Positions 15,014 through 24,028 of a stretch of DNA of 54,687 bases are shown in pieces (positions within the stretch are counted from its first letter, which is position 1; each line of letters opens with the position of its first letter). Made by a program: the position numbers and the translations under genes. The stretch covers positions 1 through 54,687 of the forward strand of contig JADJZJ010000025.1 of the NCBI GenBank assembly GCA_016715765.1. The letters are read 5' to 3'. Origin of the DNA: Opitutaceae bacterium. Its GTDB lineage: Bacteria > Verrucomicrobiota > Verrucomicrobiia > Opitutales > Opitutaceae. The notes under the pieces were generated by a model. It searched no databases. It was not told where the DNA came from and saw only the letters and a program-made list of their open reading frames with translations.

Positions 15014-17434
15014 TCATCGAACAATCGGCTTCAGCCGCAGCACGGTGACCAGCCGGTGTGATCGCGCCGGAGCAGATTCCAGAGCGAGCCGGTTGATGGG
15101 AGTGTAGCACCAATTCACACCGCAACGCTTGCTGGTGGCGGTCGCCGCCCACGCGGCGGTGATCTCCAGTTTGAAACGCGTTCCCTTCACCGTGCTCTTG
15201 CCGGTGCCCACTCGCATGGGCAGGGGCGAATGCAGGTAAAAGCTCACGGGGAGCGGTTCCGCCAGTTCGATCTCATCGATGATCTCGATGCGATCCGGCG
15301 TGGGCGAATTGATCGTGCGCCGGCAGGACACCACGGGAGCCTGCCAGGTCTTGCCCGTGTCAACGGTGGCCGTGAGCGAGGTGCCGTCGCCCTGCGCGAT
15401 CCAGTCGGAGGCATGGGGCGAGGGGTTGTGCTGGCCGCACCCCAGGGGCACGGCGAGGTTGTGGGCCACCTCGCTCTTCATGAACGGGAGGTTGGCGGCG
15501 TCCTCGTACGGCACGGCCCCGCGGTCGGTCGCAAAGAGCTCGCCGCCGGCCTCGAGGATGAACGAGCCCTTGTCCCGATGGCAGTGCCCGGCGTTCTCCA
15601 TGGCTCCGACCAGGAACAGGCGCACGCTGTCCTGGCCGAGGCGGCGGAAACTCGAAACGGTGCCGGCCTTGGCGAGCTTGGTGTACGCCGGCAGATCCAC
15701 GACGGCCTCGGGACACTGCTCGGGTCCGTGGATCACCGTGAAGACGCCGTCAAAGGTCCAGTCGCGCTTCACTTTCTTGCCCCGCTTCAGCAGGTCGGCC
15801 ATGAGGCCCTGCCAGAGCGATCCGGGCATGGCTGCCGCCAGCATCCCGACGGCATCAACCGAAACCGCGTCGCCGACCGTGTCGGCGATGGGATGATAGG
15901 ACCCCGGTTCACCCGCCGTGGATAGCAGCGAGGCGATGTAGCTGTCCATGGTGCGCATCTTGGGCGGCACCATGGCTCGCAGATCCTTGCCGCGCAGCCG
16001 GCCGAGGGCGGACATCGCCGGCAGGGTGGCGCGGAAACTGTTCGACCAGTAACCCACGCCCTCGTGGGTCGAGCCGTCGGCCTGGATGTAGCGGTCGATG
16101 TATTCGTACATGTCGCGCTCGAAGACATCGATGTCGGCCATGGTCCGCGGCCAGGCCTGGTTCAGGACGAGCAACCCGAGGATGCGCCCGAGCCCGATCA
16201 TGTGGTGCTGGTTGCAGTTCCACATGTATTCGTACTGGAGGAACGCCTCGCGGATGCGCGGCAGGCCCTTGGTCGCGATGGCATAGCGCACGAGGTGCTC
16301 GCCGTTGGGCGTAAACCAGTCCCCGGCCCAGTCGAGCGCGAGGGCGATGCCGGCCGTGACATGGGCCTCGGGGAAGGCGCGCGTGTCCCAGGTCGAACCC
16401 GGGAAACTCTGCATGAAGTGCGGCGCCCAGCTGGTCGTGTGGGCGATGCTCACCGCAATCCGCGCCGCAAAGCGCAGCAAGGCGGGATCACGGTCGATGA
16501 GGCCGACAAAGGCGCAGACCGGCGCGTCAATGTGGAAGGATCGCGTCTTGGCATCACGCTCACGCGACTGGATGGACCAGATGTCGCCCGAGGCCAGGTA
16601 GGTTCCGACCTGGGCCTCCGGCGTGCGGGGGTCGCTCATCGCGGCCTTCGCCTGGGCCCGGAGCTGATCCATCATGGGTTGATACAGCGGCGAGAGCGCC
16701 TTGCGCCGGAGCGTCTCCAGTTCGCCGGCATCAAAATAAAAGCCGAACCGCGGCTTGTACCCGATGGGCGTCCCTTCCGGCTGCAGCCAGTTGGCCCAAT
16801 CCGGCGTGTACGGCACCGGCCGGGCGAGCATGGCCCTGCGCCGCCTGGCATGTCCGCAACCGATCCAGTAAAGCCAGACCTCGTCCGCGCCATCCTGCGC
16901 CGACCCGACCTCGAGGCGGATCCGCTCCAGCGTGGTGCCGCGCACCCTGCCTTCAAACTCATGCGCGCTGCTGCGGCCGGGTTCCGCGTCGATCACCCGT
17001 TGCTCCACGCCATCCACGGTCGCGATCACCGTGATGCTGACATGCTTCGGACACGCCGCCCGTACGATCAGCCGGTCGTAACCGGTCAGGTCCACCCGCA
17101 CCTCGCGTTCAAAGGCGAGGAGCGGCAGCGGCTCGCGCTGGCCGGCGGGTTGTGTCCCCGCGGGACGGTCCCAGGCGAGGGTCACAAAGCACCAGAACTG
17201 GCTCGCCCGCACATTGTCCGGCGCCAACGGACCAAAGGCCGGGGGCGCCTGGGGCTTGTCGCCCACCGTACTGGCACCAGCTGCCGCAGCGGGAATGGAA
17301 GCCGCCTGCTCCTGACCCCGGGTGTTGCGCAGGGTGTAATGCCGCAGCGGTGAAAGCCGTTCATCCCAGAAGGGCTCGATGATGGCTTCGGCTTCGTTGA
17401 GGAGAATGGGATGGCGGACGGTGGCTTCAGTCAT
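15014..17434 (-). CDS. Heparinase II/III-like protein, no visible signal peptide
   Basis: This 806-residue protein has the two-part layout of heparinase II/III-family lyases. An alpha/alpha-toroid contains WNCNQHHMIGLGRIL (Asn408, His410, His411), and DGSTHEGVGYW holds a plausible catalytic Tyr462. A C-terminal beta-sandwich region contains AGHCHRDKGSFILEAGGELF (His617, His619), the H-x-H-x-D-x-x-SF motif of the family. The N-terminal 200 residues (PFWDERLSPLRHYTL, DRLIVRAACP) form a beta-rich domain shared with the neighbouring paralogue. The start MTEATVRHPILLNEAEAIIE is not a signal peptide, so a cytoplasmic location is predicted, unlike most secreted lyases. It probably cleaves an imported uronate-containing oligosaccharide; the polymer cannot be named. 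It lies 126 bases downstream of the paralogue with a family B hairpin between. Confidence 0.82.
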   Translation of the reverse strand: MTEATVRHPILLNEAEAIIEPFWDERLSPLRHYTLRNTRGQEQAASIPAAAAGASTVGDKPQAPPAFGPLAPDNVRASQFWCFVTLAWDRPAGTQPAGQREPLPLLAFEREVRVDLTGYDRLIVRAACPKHVSITVIATVDGVEQRVIDAEPGRSSAHEFEGRVRGTTLERIRLEVGSAQDGADEVWLYWIGCGHARRRRAMLARPVPYTPDWANWLQPEGTPIGYKPRFGFYFDAGELETLRRKALSPLYQPMMDQLRAQAKAAMSDPRTPEAQVGTYLASGDIWSIQSRERDAKTRSFHIDAPVCAFVGLIDRDPALLRFAARIAVSIAHTTSWAPHFMQSFPGSTWDTRAFPEAHVTAGIALALDWAGDWFTPNGEHLVRYAIATKGLPRIREAFLQYEYMWNCNQHHMIGLGRILGLLVLNQAWPRTMADIDVFERDMYEYIDRYIQADGSTHEGVGYWSNSFRATLPAMSALGRLRGKDLRAMVPPKMRTMDSYIASLLSTAGEPGSYHPIADTVGDAVSVDAVGMLAAAMPGSLWQGLMADLLKRGKKVKRDWTFDGVFTVIHGPEQCPEAVVDLPAYTKLAKAGTVSSFRRLGQDSVRLFLVGAMENAGHCHRDKGSFILEAGGELFATDRGAVPYEDAANLPFMKSEVAHNLAVPLGCGQHNPSPHASDWIAQGDGTSLTATVDTGKTWQAPVVSCRRTINSPTPDRIEIIDEIELAEPLPVSFYLHSPLPMRVGTGKSTVKGTRFKLEITAAWAATATSKRCGVNWCYTPINRLALESAPARSHRLVTVLRLKPIVR

Positions 17435-17480
17435 GGGAGTAAATGGGGGTTTCAGTCATTCAGCCGGCGGTGCGCAGCAG

Positions 17481-17544
17481 CTGTAGGAGCGGCTTTACGC
17501 CGCGATCGGTCACGCAACCTCGCGGCGTAAAGCCGCTCCTACAG
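17481..17544. repeat. Family B palindromic repeat, copy 2
   Basis: The arms are ctgtaggagcggctttacgc and a complement ending agccgctcctacag. It lies between the two heparinase-like genes of the same presumed operon, where the hairpin could modulate relative expression. Confidence 0.94.
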
Positions 17545-17560
17545 TAAGGCCGTCTATTTT

Positions 17561-19915
17561 TCATGGGGAAGAAGGTGCTGGCTCGCACTTGAGCCGGAGT
17601 TTCACCGCGACCTGCAGCACACCGCTCTGCCCGGCCTGTTTCAGGGTGAGCCGCGGCTGGGTCTCGGCGTGCTTCCAGCCAAACTGGATCAGGTCGCGCC
17701 GGTCCTGTTCGACCGCGGTGCGCCGCGGGTCCTGCAGGGGAAGTTGATCGATCACGGCCTCCACGCCCGCCGGGATTTTGATCTCGGCGACGGCGCGGCG
17801 GCCTTCGATCAGCACGCGGTCGTCCTCGATCCGCATCGGCAGCCGCGTGGTCCAATGGAAAATAACCCCGCGACCCTGCGCCACGGCCCAGCGGTCGGTG
17901 ATCAACAGGGTGTCGGCGGTCGGTGAATCCCAGGTGCGTTCCCACTGGCTGAACCAACCCTGCCAGGCGGGTCGCAAATCGAGGCTCGCGTGGAACCGGG
18001 TCTCGTCGCCGGAGCCCTGCGGCAGCATGTCGACGTGGCACGGATTCTCCGGCTTCGGCCGCGCATCGTCGCTCCACGGGGTCAGCATGTTGTGCCGCTG
18101 CGCGTGCTTCACGAGTTCCATCACGGGATTGGCGTAGTCCAGGACCCCGAAGTCGAAGGCAAAGCTGTCGCCGGCGCATTCGAGCACAAAGCTGCCCTTG
18201 TCCTCGTGCTGGTGGTCGGCGCCGGCCTTGTTGCCGAGGACAAACAGCTTCACGAGTTCGGGCCCCAGCCGGCGCACCGAGCACATCATGCCCGCGTCGG
18301 GCAGGCTGAGGAAGGGCGACAGCAGTGGTCCCTCCGCCGGCACCTCGCGGGCCAGGCGCATGGTCAGCAGGAAAGGCGCGGCTCCGGCACGCTTGAGCTG
18401 CTTGCGCAAAATCGTAACCCAATGCGACTGTGGCATGAGCCACGCGAGAAAGGGCGCGCCTTCGCCGCCGGTGATGCCCGCGTCGCCGGTGAGGATCATC
18501 TCCTGACCGTCGTCGGTGGAATAGAGCATCTCGGCGTACCGGTCCGTGTTGAGCAGGGCCTGCGGCACAAACGGCCGCGGATCCCGGCCGCGGCCCCGGG
18601 CGTAGAGCTGGGCGCAGAGGATCGCCTGCCGGGCGGTCCACGTGAAATAGGTCGCGCCCTCGAGGTACCCGCCGTTCGGCGACACCGCCAGGCTGATGTT
18701 CTCGACGAGGTTGGCCCACGCGATGTCGGTGTGCGGGGCGACGCGCGAAACCGCCGGCTTGGGGTAGGTCCCGAGGCTGACGGGCATGTTCTGCTCCAGC
18801 ACCAGCAGGCTGTAGATGCGGGAGGGCGAGATCCACGCCATCTGATTGGTGTGGTACATGTATTCCCACCACCACGAGGCCTGGCACATCCGGCCGTGGG
18901 CCTCGGTGGCCAGGCGGCGCAGCACGAGCTGGCGTCCCAATGGCGTGAACCACTCGCCGCACAGGTCGAGGATCACGGCGCAATCCCAGGACCCGATCGC
19001 GGCCACCCCGCCCCGCTGCTCCCAGGTGCAGCCGCGCATGTTCGCGAAGAAAATGTCCTCCCAGTATTCGCAATGCACGAGGCTGATCGCGAAGCGGGCG
19101 GCGAGCCGGCACAGTGCCTTGTCCTTCCACAGGAGGCCGGCTTGCGCGGCGAAGGAGCCGTGGAGCGACAGCATCTTGCCGGTGTCGCGCTCCCGGCGAA
19201 AACCGTTGAAGCTCCAGTAGTTGAGGTTCTCGCCGATCATGGACTCCGGCCGCTGCCGGCGCGCGCGTTCACCGACGGTGCGCAACTCCGCCGCGACGGG
19301 TGAATCCGCGAACTCGCGCCGCACCTCCTCAAGTTCCGCGGCATTGATCATGAAACCGTAGGAGGGTTCATACCGGGGCTCGAACTCCGGGGGCTGGAGA
19401 TACTTGTCCCACTTTTCGTCGTAGCCGGCCCACTGGGCGAGGTGGGATTTGATCCGGCCGGTGTGCTGCAGGCCGATCCACAGGAGCCAGCCCGAGCCGG
19501 CGATGCGGCGCGGGCTGTGCATCTCGATCGTGAGGGCATTGATCTGCGTGGCGCCCTCGAGCTCGACCCATTCCTCGCGTTTCGTGGCCCCGGTGGGCGC
19601 ACCGGTGCGGCGGCGTGGGCCGGCATCGGTCTCGGCCGTGATGGTCATCACCGTTTCATCGGGCACGTTGAAACACACCAGCAGCCGGTCGTAATCCGCG
19701 CAGGGCACCGGCGTCTCATAGGTGCGGCGCAGACGGTGCACGAGTCCGTCCGCCGCCGGCATGGTCCATTGAAAGATGACGAAGGCCCACCCGCGCGTCT
19801 GGCTGACGCCCTTGGCGCCGGGCGCATCTATTGTCCATTGATTGAACTCGCTGAGATGCTCGTCGAAGAAGGCCTCGAAGACCGCTTCGGCGCTGTTGAT
19901 GGGCGTGACTCTCAT
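17561..19915 (-). CDS. Heparinase II/III-like protein, paralogue
   Basis: This 784-residue protein shares the layout of the downstream neighbour. Both open with an EAFFDEHLSEF/EPFWDERLSPL segment, have a beta-rich N-terminal domain (CADYDRLLVCFNVPDET) and a toroid with EYMYHTNQMAWISPSRIYSL (Asn357). SPNGGYLEGATYFTW contains a candidate catalytic Tyr423, and AGADHQHEDKGSFVLECAGD (His568, His570, Asp572) is the heparinase C-terminal motif. There is no signal peptide (MRVTPINSAEAVFEAFFDEH). The two proteins are clearly homologous but well diverged, which suggests different linkages or sequential steps on one substrate. The start follows the ceramidase-like gene's stop by only 4 bases, so the two are almost certainly co-transcribed. 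Confidence 0.82.
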   Translation of the reverse strand: MRVTPINSAEAVFEAFFDEHLSEFNQWTIDAPGAKGVSQTRGWAFVIFQWTMPAADGLVHRLRRTYETPVPCADYDRLLVCFNVPDETVMTITAETDAGPRRRTGAPTGATKREEWVELEGATQINALTIEMHSPRRIAGSGWLLWIGLQHTGRIKSHLAQWAGYDEKWDKYLQPPEFEPRYEPSYGFMINAAELEEVRREFADSPVAAELRTVGERARRQRPESMIGENLNYWSFNGFRRERDTGKMLSLHGSFAAQAGLLWKDKALCRLAARFAISLVHCEYWEDIFFANMRGCTWEQRGGVAAIGSWDCAVILDLCGEWFTPLGRQLVLRRLATEAHGRMCQASWWWEYMYHTNQMAWISPSRIYSLLVLEQNMPVSLGTYPKPAVSRVAPHTDIAWANLVENISLAVSPNGGYLEGATYFTWTARQAILCAQLYARGRGRDPRPFVPQALLNTDRYAEMLYSTDDGQEMILTGDAGITGGEGAPFLAWLMPQSHWVTILRKQLKRAGAAPFLLTMRLAREVPAEGPLLSPFLSLPDAGMMCSVRRLGPELVKLFVLGNKAGADHQHEDKGSFVLECAGDSFAFDFGVLDYANPVMELVKHAQRHNMLTPWSDDARPKPENPCHVDMLPQGSGDETRFHASLDLRPAWQGWFSQWERTWDSPTADTLLITDRWAVAQGRGVIFHWTTRLPMRIEDDRVLIEGRRAVAEIKIPAGVEAVIDQLPLQDPRRTAVEQDRRDLIQFGWKHAETQPRLTLKQAGQSGVLQVAVKLRLKCEPAPSSP

Positions 19916-19919
19916 GGAA

Positions 19920-21245
19920 TCACTTGGAATCGAGCAGACCTTTCATCGCCGCCGTCAGCTGGTCGTCGAAGGACGGATCACACAGGGCGGCGCTCACCTC
20001 ATAGCCGCCATTGGGCCACTCCTCCTTCACGGGGATGTACCAGGGTCCGCCGTCGCCGTAGGCCGCGGTGCAGACGAAGTCATTTGGCTGCATTTGCTGG
20101 GCGCGGAGTTGGAATTCGATGAATGCCTCGCCCGGGAGATGCAGCAGCTTCACGCCGCCCAGGTGCAGGGCGCTCAGGGTGATCGGTACCCGCTGCTCAA
20201 GGCGGTGCAGCCACGCCAGCCAATAGGCCGCGCGGTTCCGGTCCAGGACTGAGTTGGTCTTCGTCGCGACCATTTGCGCCAGGGCTTCGGCGTTCAACGA
20301 CGGGCGGGGCTTCGGCAGGACGGTCGTGGTCCTCCACGAGAGCGAGGGCACGGGCACGCGCGTGAGCCCGGTCTCCGATGCAATCATGCCGTCGTAAATC
20401 CGCCTGGTCAGGACCGGCCGCCGCGCCGGGGAGCCGTCGTTGTACTTGCCGGCCGCAATATTGCCGGCGCAGCCCGTGAAATAAAGGTGCAGGCAATCCG
20501 GCTCGTCCTGCTGCCGCTGCTTGCGGGCGAGCCCCGCAAAGTCACTGGAGACCCGGCCGTCGGCATAATGGCTCATCGGGTGCGTCGTGTAATAGTGCAG
20601 CGCCGCGACCTTCTGCGCGCCGTCAAAGAACACGACCGTCTTGCAAAACGGATCAATCAAACCCTCGGGCAGGGCGATCAGACGCGGATCCTTGCAGCCG
20701 CTGCCCCGCATGGCCAGGACCTGGCCGGTGGCGTCGCGGTACACCCGGCGGTTCGAGGCGACTCCCTCCACCCTCCCCTGGCCCCAACCCAGATGCGTCA
20801 CCGCCCGGGGCCGTTGCACCGCCTGCGCGATTGCGGCGCGGCCCCTTTCAACACAGCGCTGGAAGAAGGCCAGGTCCAGCGGGTGCGGCAGGTCGTCATG
20901 GGCGGATATGATGCGCTCGGCCTCGAAGCACGCGAACGGCGCATTGTGCTGGTGGACGCAGTGCACGGTGACCCGGTCCGGCGTCGTCCCCGCGGCCTCG
21001 GCCAGCGCCGTCCGCCACACGGCATGCGCCTCATTCAGGATCCCGGTCCAGTCGACCGCACAGAGGACAATCGGCTGGCCTGCCCCCAGCAGGACGACGC
21101 CCACCGCTTCGAGCGCATCGTCGATGACCTCGGCCGATTTGATAAACCCACCGCAGCACGCGTGCCCCAGCGGCGGGGTGACATCGAATTTGAACGGGGC
21201 GATCTGGAGTCCGCCGGTCGAGGTTAACGGAGGTTGCTGGCTCAT
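19920..21245 (-). CDS. Neutral/alkaline ceramidase N-terminal-domain-like protein
   Basis: The ATG at 21245 (MSQQPPLTSTGGLQIAPFKF) gives 441 residues. The sequence matches the N-terminal ceramidase domain family: GLQIAPFKFDVTPPLGHACC at the start, VTVHCVHQHNAP (His95, His98, His100 as metal ligands), HYYTTHPMSHYADGRVSSDF, and LYFTGCAGNIAAGKYND. True ceramidases are larger and secreted; this one lacks a signal peptide and the C-terminal domain. Many Planctomycetota/Verrucomicrobiota copies of this family sit in carbohydrate-degradation loci. Here it leads a minus-strand unit with two heparinase-like lyases and a sugar importer. I therefore expect an amidase or esterase acting on a decorated sugar (for example an N-acyl group) rather than on ceramide, but this is inference. 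Confidence 0.82.
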   Translation of the reverse strand: MSQQPPLTSTGGLQIAPFKFDVTPPLGHACCGGFIKSAEVIDDALEAVGVVLLGAGQPIVLCAVDWTGILNEAHAVWRTALAEAAGTTPDRVTVHCVHQHNAPFACFEAERIISAHDDLPHPLDLAFFQRCVERGRAAIAQAVQRPRAVTHLGWGQGRVEGVASNRRVYRDATGQVLAMRGSGCKDPRLIALPEGLIDPFCKTVVFFDGAQKVAALHYYTTHPMSHYADGRVSSDFAGLARKQRQQDEPDCLHLYFTGCAGNIAAGKYNDGSPARRPVLTRRIYDGMIASETGLTRVPVPSLSWRTTTVLPKPRPSLNAEALAQMVATKTNSVLDRNRAAYWLAWLHRLEQRVPITLSALHLGGVKLLHLPGEAFIEFQLRAQQMQPNDFVCTAAYGDGGPWYIPVKEEWPNGGYEVSAALCDPSFDDQLTAAMKGLLDSK

Positions 21246-21390
21246 GGAGAAGGAAACCGTGGCAACGGCTCCGGAATTGGGCGGACCAATTGGGGGCATC
21301 GTCAACCATCGATCCCTACTACCCGTAGAAGACGCCGCTTGGCTGCGGTATGTCTTCAATCGTATGACCGTCATTCTGAATTCAAGCTTT

Positions 21391-21461
21391 GCCGCGGATC
21401 ACGCGGATAGACGCGGATATGGCAGGTATTTATCCGCGATCATCCGCGTAATCCGCGGGAA
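21391..21461. repeat. Family C palindromic repeat, copy 2
   Basis: The arms are gccgcggatcacgcggatag and a complement ending ccgcgtaatccgcggga. It lies in the 294-base divergent gap between the ceramidase-like gene and the small gene at 21540. No other feature is visible in this gap. Confidence 0.92.
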
Positions 21462-21539
21462 ACGATTCTCTGGGACACGGCCGGCGAGGCCACATGGCGC
21501 GAGCGTGACACGCCCCGGCCCCTGGTGTAGCTTGCCGGC

Positions 21540-21884
21540 ATGCAAATCGGTTCCCTGGTGGTCTGCGTGGACGACGTCTTTCCCGAATGGGCAAAAAAGG
21601 CCTACACCGCCCTGCCCGTGAAGGGCGAGGTTTACACCGTGCGCGAAATGGCGCCGGGGCGCGGTGTGCCGCTGGTCATCAAGGACGGGAAACCGGTGCA
21701 GAACGGCGGCGGCGACAAGAGTCCCGAGATCCAGATTCTGCTGATGGAACTGAAGAACCCGCCGGACCCCTTCTGTGCCGGCCGCGAAATGGGCTTCAAG
21801 GCCGAGCGGTTCGCCCCGATCGAGTACAACCAGAGCGAGGAGACGATCCGGGAATCCATTGGCATCGGCGAAGCCCACGGGTGA
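21540..21884 (+). CDS. Small conserved-looking protein of unknown function
   Basis: This 114-residue protein begins MQIGSLVVCVDDVFPEWAKK and contains LPVKGEVYTVREMAPG, IQILLMELKNPPDP, EMGFKAERFAPIEY and an acidic tail. Short beta strands separated by Gly/Pro turns, with GEVYTVRE in the first half, give it the look of a small SH3-like beta-barrel, though that is only a guess from pattern. It has no signal peptide, membrane span or metal motif. It stands alone between family C and family A repeats, diverging from the ceramidase-like gene. Coding character (GC-rich third positions, clean start, no overlapping longer gene) supports a real gene. Confidence 0.75.
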   Translation: MQIGSLVVCVDDVFPEWAKKAYTALPVKGEVYTVREMAPGRGVPLVIKDGKPVQNGGGDKSPEIQILLMELKNPPDPFCAGREMGFKAERFAPIEYNQSEETIRESIGIGEAHG

Positions 21885-21902
21885 GTGTGCAGGCGGATGA
21901 AA

Positions 21903-21984
21903 ATTGTAGGGCGGGGATTCCGATCCCCGCCTCGCGATAGCTGCAGATCATTCGAGGCGGGGATCGGAATCCCCGCCCTACAAC
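21903..21984. repeat. Family A palindromic repeat, copy 3
   Basis: The left arm attgtagggcggggattccg continues atccccgcc. The right arm ggcggggatcggaatccccg continues ccctacaac and is its reverse complement. The short spacer is ctcgcgatagctgcagatcattcga in two halves. It lies between convergent genes. Confidence 0.95.
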
Positions 21985-22052
21985 CCGACCCGCGCCTTGC
22001 TCAAGCTGTAAGGCAATTCTTCCCGACAACCCAGACACCTAACCGGGCAGCA

Positions 22053-23756
22053 CTAGTGCCCCGCCGCCGCATTGGTCCGGCGCGGGTCGGCGTAGCCGGT
22101 GCGGGAACCGTCCGCATTCAGCTCGATCGCGTTGATGCCGCCGAAATTCTTGCCCGTGCCCGCCGCCTCGGGCAACTCGACCTCCCAGCCCATCGCCCGC
22201 AGCGCGGCGACCTCGGATTCAGGCAACGAGCTTTCCGCCTCGAAGCTCTCGGCATTATCGCGCCGCCAGTTCCGGTTGTAATGGAAGCGCGTGTCGCCGA
22301 TCGCCTCGGCCAGCGGCCGGTTGAAAACCAGCCGGTCCAGCAACACTTGGAGCAAGGCCGTCGGGATGCGGGCGGAGCCGGGGATGCCGATGGCCAGGAA
22401 CGGCCGGCCGTCGCGGAAGACCAGCGTGGGTGAAATCGTGCTGCGGGGGCGCTTGCCGGGAGCCACCTGGTTCACGCCCGGGGTCCGGCCGTAGGCGAAG
22501 TTGCTCATCGAGTCGTTCAGGATGATGCCGGTGCCCGGCACGACGACCCCGGCGCCGAAATGCAGGCTCAGCGACTGGGTGGCGCAGACGATATTGCCCT
22601 GCGCATCGGCCACGGCGAAGTGGGTGGTGGAGGCCGCCGCGCTCTCCGACCAGCCGCTGGCGTCAAACCAGGCCACCTTGGACTCGGCGCCGGCCGGCTT
22701 CGCCGTGAGCCGCCGCAATTCCGCGATGGAATCGGGGGCGACCAGTTTCTCGAAATTGAACACCGCCTCCGGCACATCGGCGATCGCGGCCTGGACCCGC
22801 GGCTGCACCTCGCGCCACACCCGGCCGATACGGTCGAGGTTGGCGGCACTGCGCAAGGGACCCTGCCAGGCGTCCGCCTCCAGCACTTTCAGGATCGTGA
22901 GGAATAGCGGCGGCCCGTTGGTCGGCGGCGGACTGGACAGCAGGTGGTAGCCCTGAAAATCGATGCCGATGGGCTCGGTCAGCCGCGCCTCGTACGCGGC
23001 GAGGTCGGCCAGATTGAAGGTGCCGCCGCCGTTTTTCTCCGCGGCCGCGACCATGGCCGCCGCCACCGGCCCGCGGTAGAATCCGTCGCGGCCCTGCGCC
23101 GCCAGCAGCTCAAGCGTGCGGGCGAGGTCGGCGTTGGCCAGGCGCGAGCCGACGACCGGCAACGCCCCGTCGGGCAGGTAGAGCCGCGCGATCTCGGCGT
23201 CGCCGCGGCGCAGCACCGCTTCCTTTTCGGCAAAGAAATCCCGCGTCTTCGGCAGGACCTCAAATCCCTCGCGGGCCAGCTGCACGGCGGGCGCGACATT
23301 CTCCGCCCACGGCCGTGCGCCCCATTGCTGGTGCGCGAGCCAGAGTCCGGCGGCCAGGCCGGGCGCGGCCGCGGAGGCATAGCCGTTGTAGCGATCGTCC
23401 TCCGGCCGGCGCTTGTAGGCCTCGACGTCGAGTGATCCGCCGGCGGCATCCATCGCATCAAGCGCATAGGTGCGGCCCGAGGCGGCCTCGTAATAGAGCA
23501 GCATCAACTTGCCGCCGAGGCCCGACGCCTGCGGCTCGGCCACGCCGAGCGCCAGCGAGATGGCGACCGCGGCATCAACGGCATTCCCGCCGGCCCTGAG
23601 CACCGCCACGCCAATCTGCGCCGCCTGCGGATGACCGGCCACGACCATGCCGTGCGGAGCGGAAACCGGTTCGACCCGCACCGGGATATCCGCCGCCACG
23701 GAGGTCCAAAGGACAACTGAACAAACGGTGAAGATGAGGGCACGCAGGGTTTTCAT
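22053..23756 (-). CDS. ggt: Gamma-glutamyltransferase
   Basis: The start is the ATG at 23756 (MKTLRALIFTVCSVVLWTSVA), which yields a signal peptide and 567 residues, the normal size for the proenzyme. The upstream extension in the same frame runs through a repeat and antisense to the next gene. Family features are GMVVAGHPQAAQIGVAVLRA, GGNAVDAAVAISLALGVAEP, the autoprocessing site SAAASTTHFAVADAQGN with Thr377 as the expected new N-terminal nucleophile of the small subunit, and APGKRPRSTISPTLVF. The enzyme hydrolyses or transfers gamma-glutamyl groups of glutathione and related peptides in the periplasm. It is followed by a family A hairpin. The neighbouring polytopic hydrolase gene upstream is on the same strand but 270 bases away across a family H repeat. 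Confidence 0.92.
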   Translation of the reverse strand: MKTLRALIFTVCSVVLWTSVAADIPVRVEPVSAPHGMVVAGHPQAAQIGVAVLRAGGNAVDAAVAISLALGVAEPQASGLGGKLMLLYYEAASGRTYALDAMDAAGGSLDVEAYKRRPEDDRYNGYASAAAPGLAAGLWLAHQQWGARPWAENVAPAVQLAREGFEVLPKTRDFFAEKEAVLRRGDAEIARLYLPDGALPVVGSRLANADLARTLELLAAQGRDGFYRGPVAAAMVAAAEKNGGGTFNLADLAAYEARLTEPIGIDFQGYHLLSSPPPTNGPPLFLTILKVLEADAWQGPLRSAANLDRIGRVWREVQPRVQAAIADVPEAVFNFEKLVAPDSIAELRRLTAKPAGAESKVAWFDASGWSESAAASTTHFAVADAQGNIVCATQSLSLHFGAGVVVPGTGIILNDSMSNFAYGRTPGVNQVAPGKRPRSTISPTLVFRDGRPFLAIGIPGSARIPTALLQVLLDRLVFNRPLAEAIGDTRFHYNRNWRRDNAESFEAESSLPESEVAALRAMGWEVELPEAAGTGKNFGGINAIELNADGSRTGYADPRRTNAAAGH

Positions 23757-23767
23757 GACGGATTGGT

Positions 23768-23880
23768 GGGTAGGGCCCGACCTCCGGGCGGGCCGGATTG
23801 TCCCCCGCCCGCGGTCAATGCACCGCCCGTCCAGCCTGTCCTCCGCAGGCCAGGCGAAGGAGGAAGGCCGGGCGCTACCC
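23768..23880. repeat. Family H inverted repeat, copy 1
   Basis: The arms are gggtagggcccgacctccgg and a complement ending ggccgggcgctaccc. The interior includes a second pairing of cctgtcctccgcaggc type. A shorter copy lies at 47466-47523. It occupies the gap between two minus-strand genes. Confidence 0.85.
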
Positions 23881-24028
23881 GGAGCATCAAGCCTGAAGTA
23901 TTTTCTTGGGATGAGCATGGATCGGCTGGGAGCGGAGGACCTGGACGGCCACCCCGGCTTTGGCAGCGAACGAGTCATCCCACTTCGCCATGACCAGCGT
24001 GGCAACAGCGGACGAGGGCCTGAGGCGC

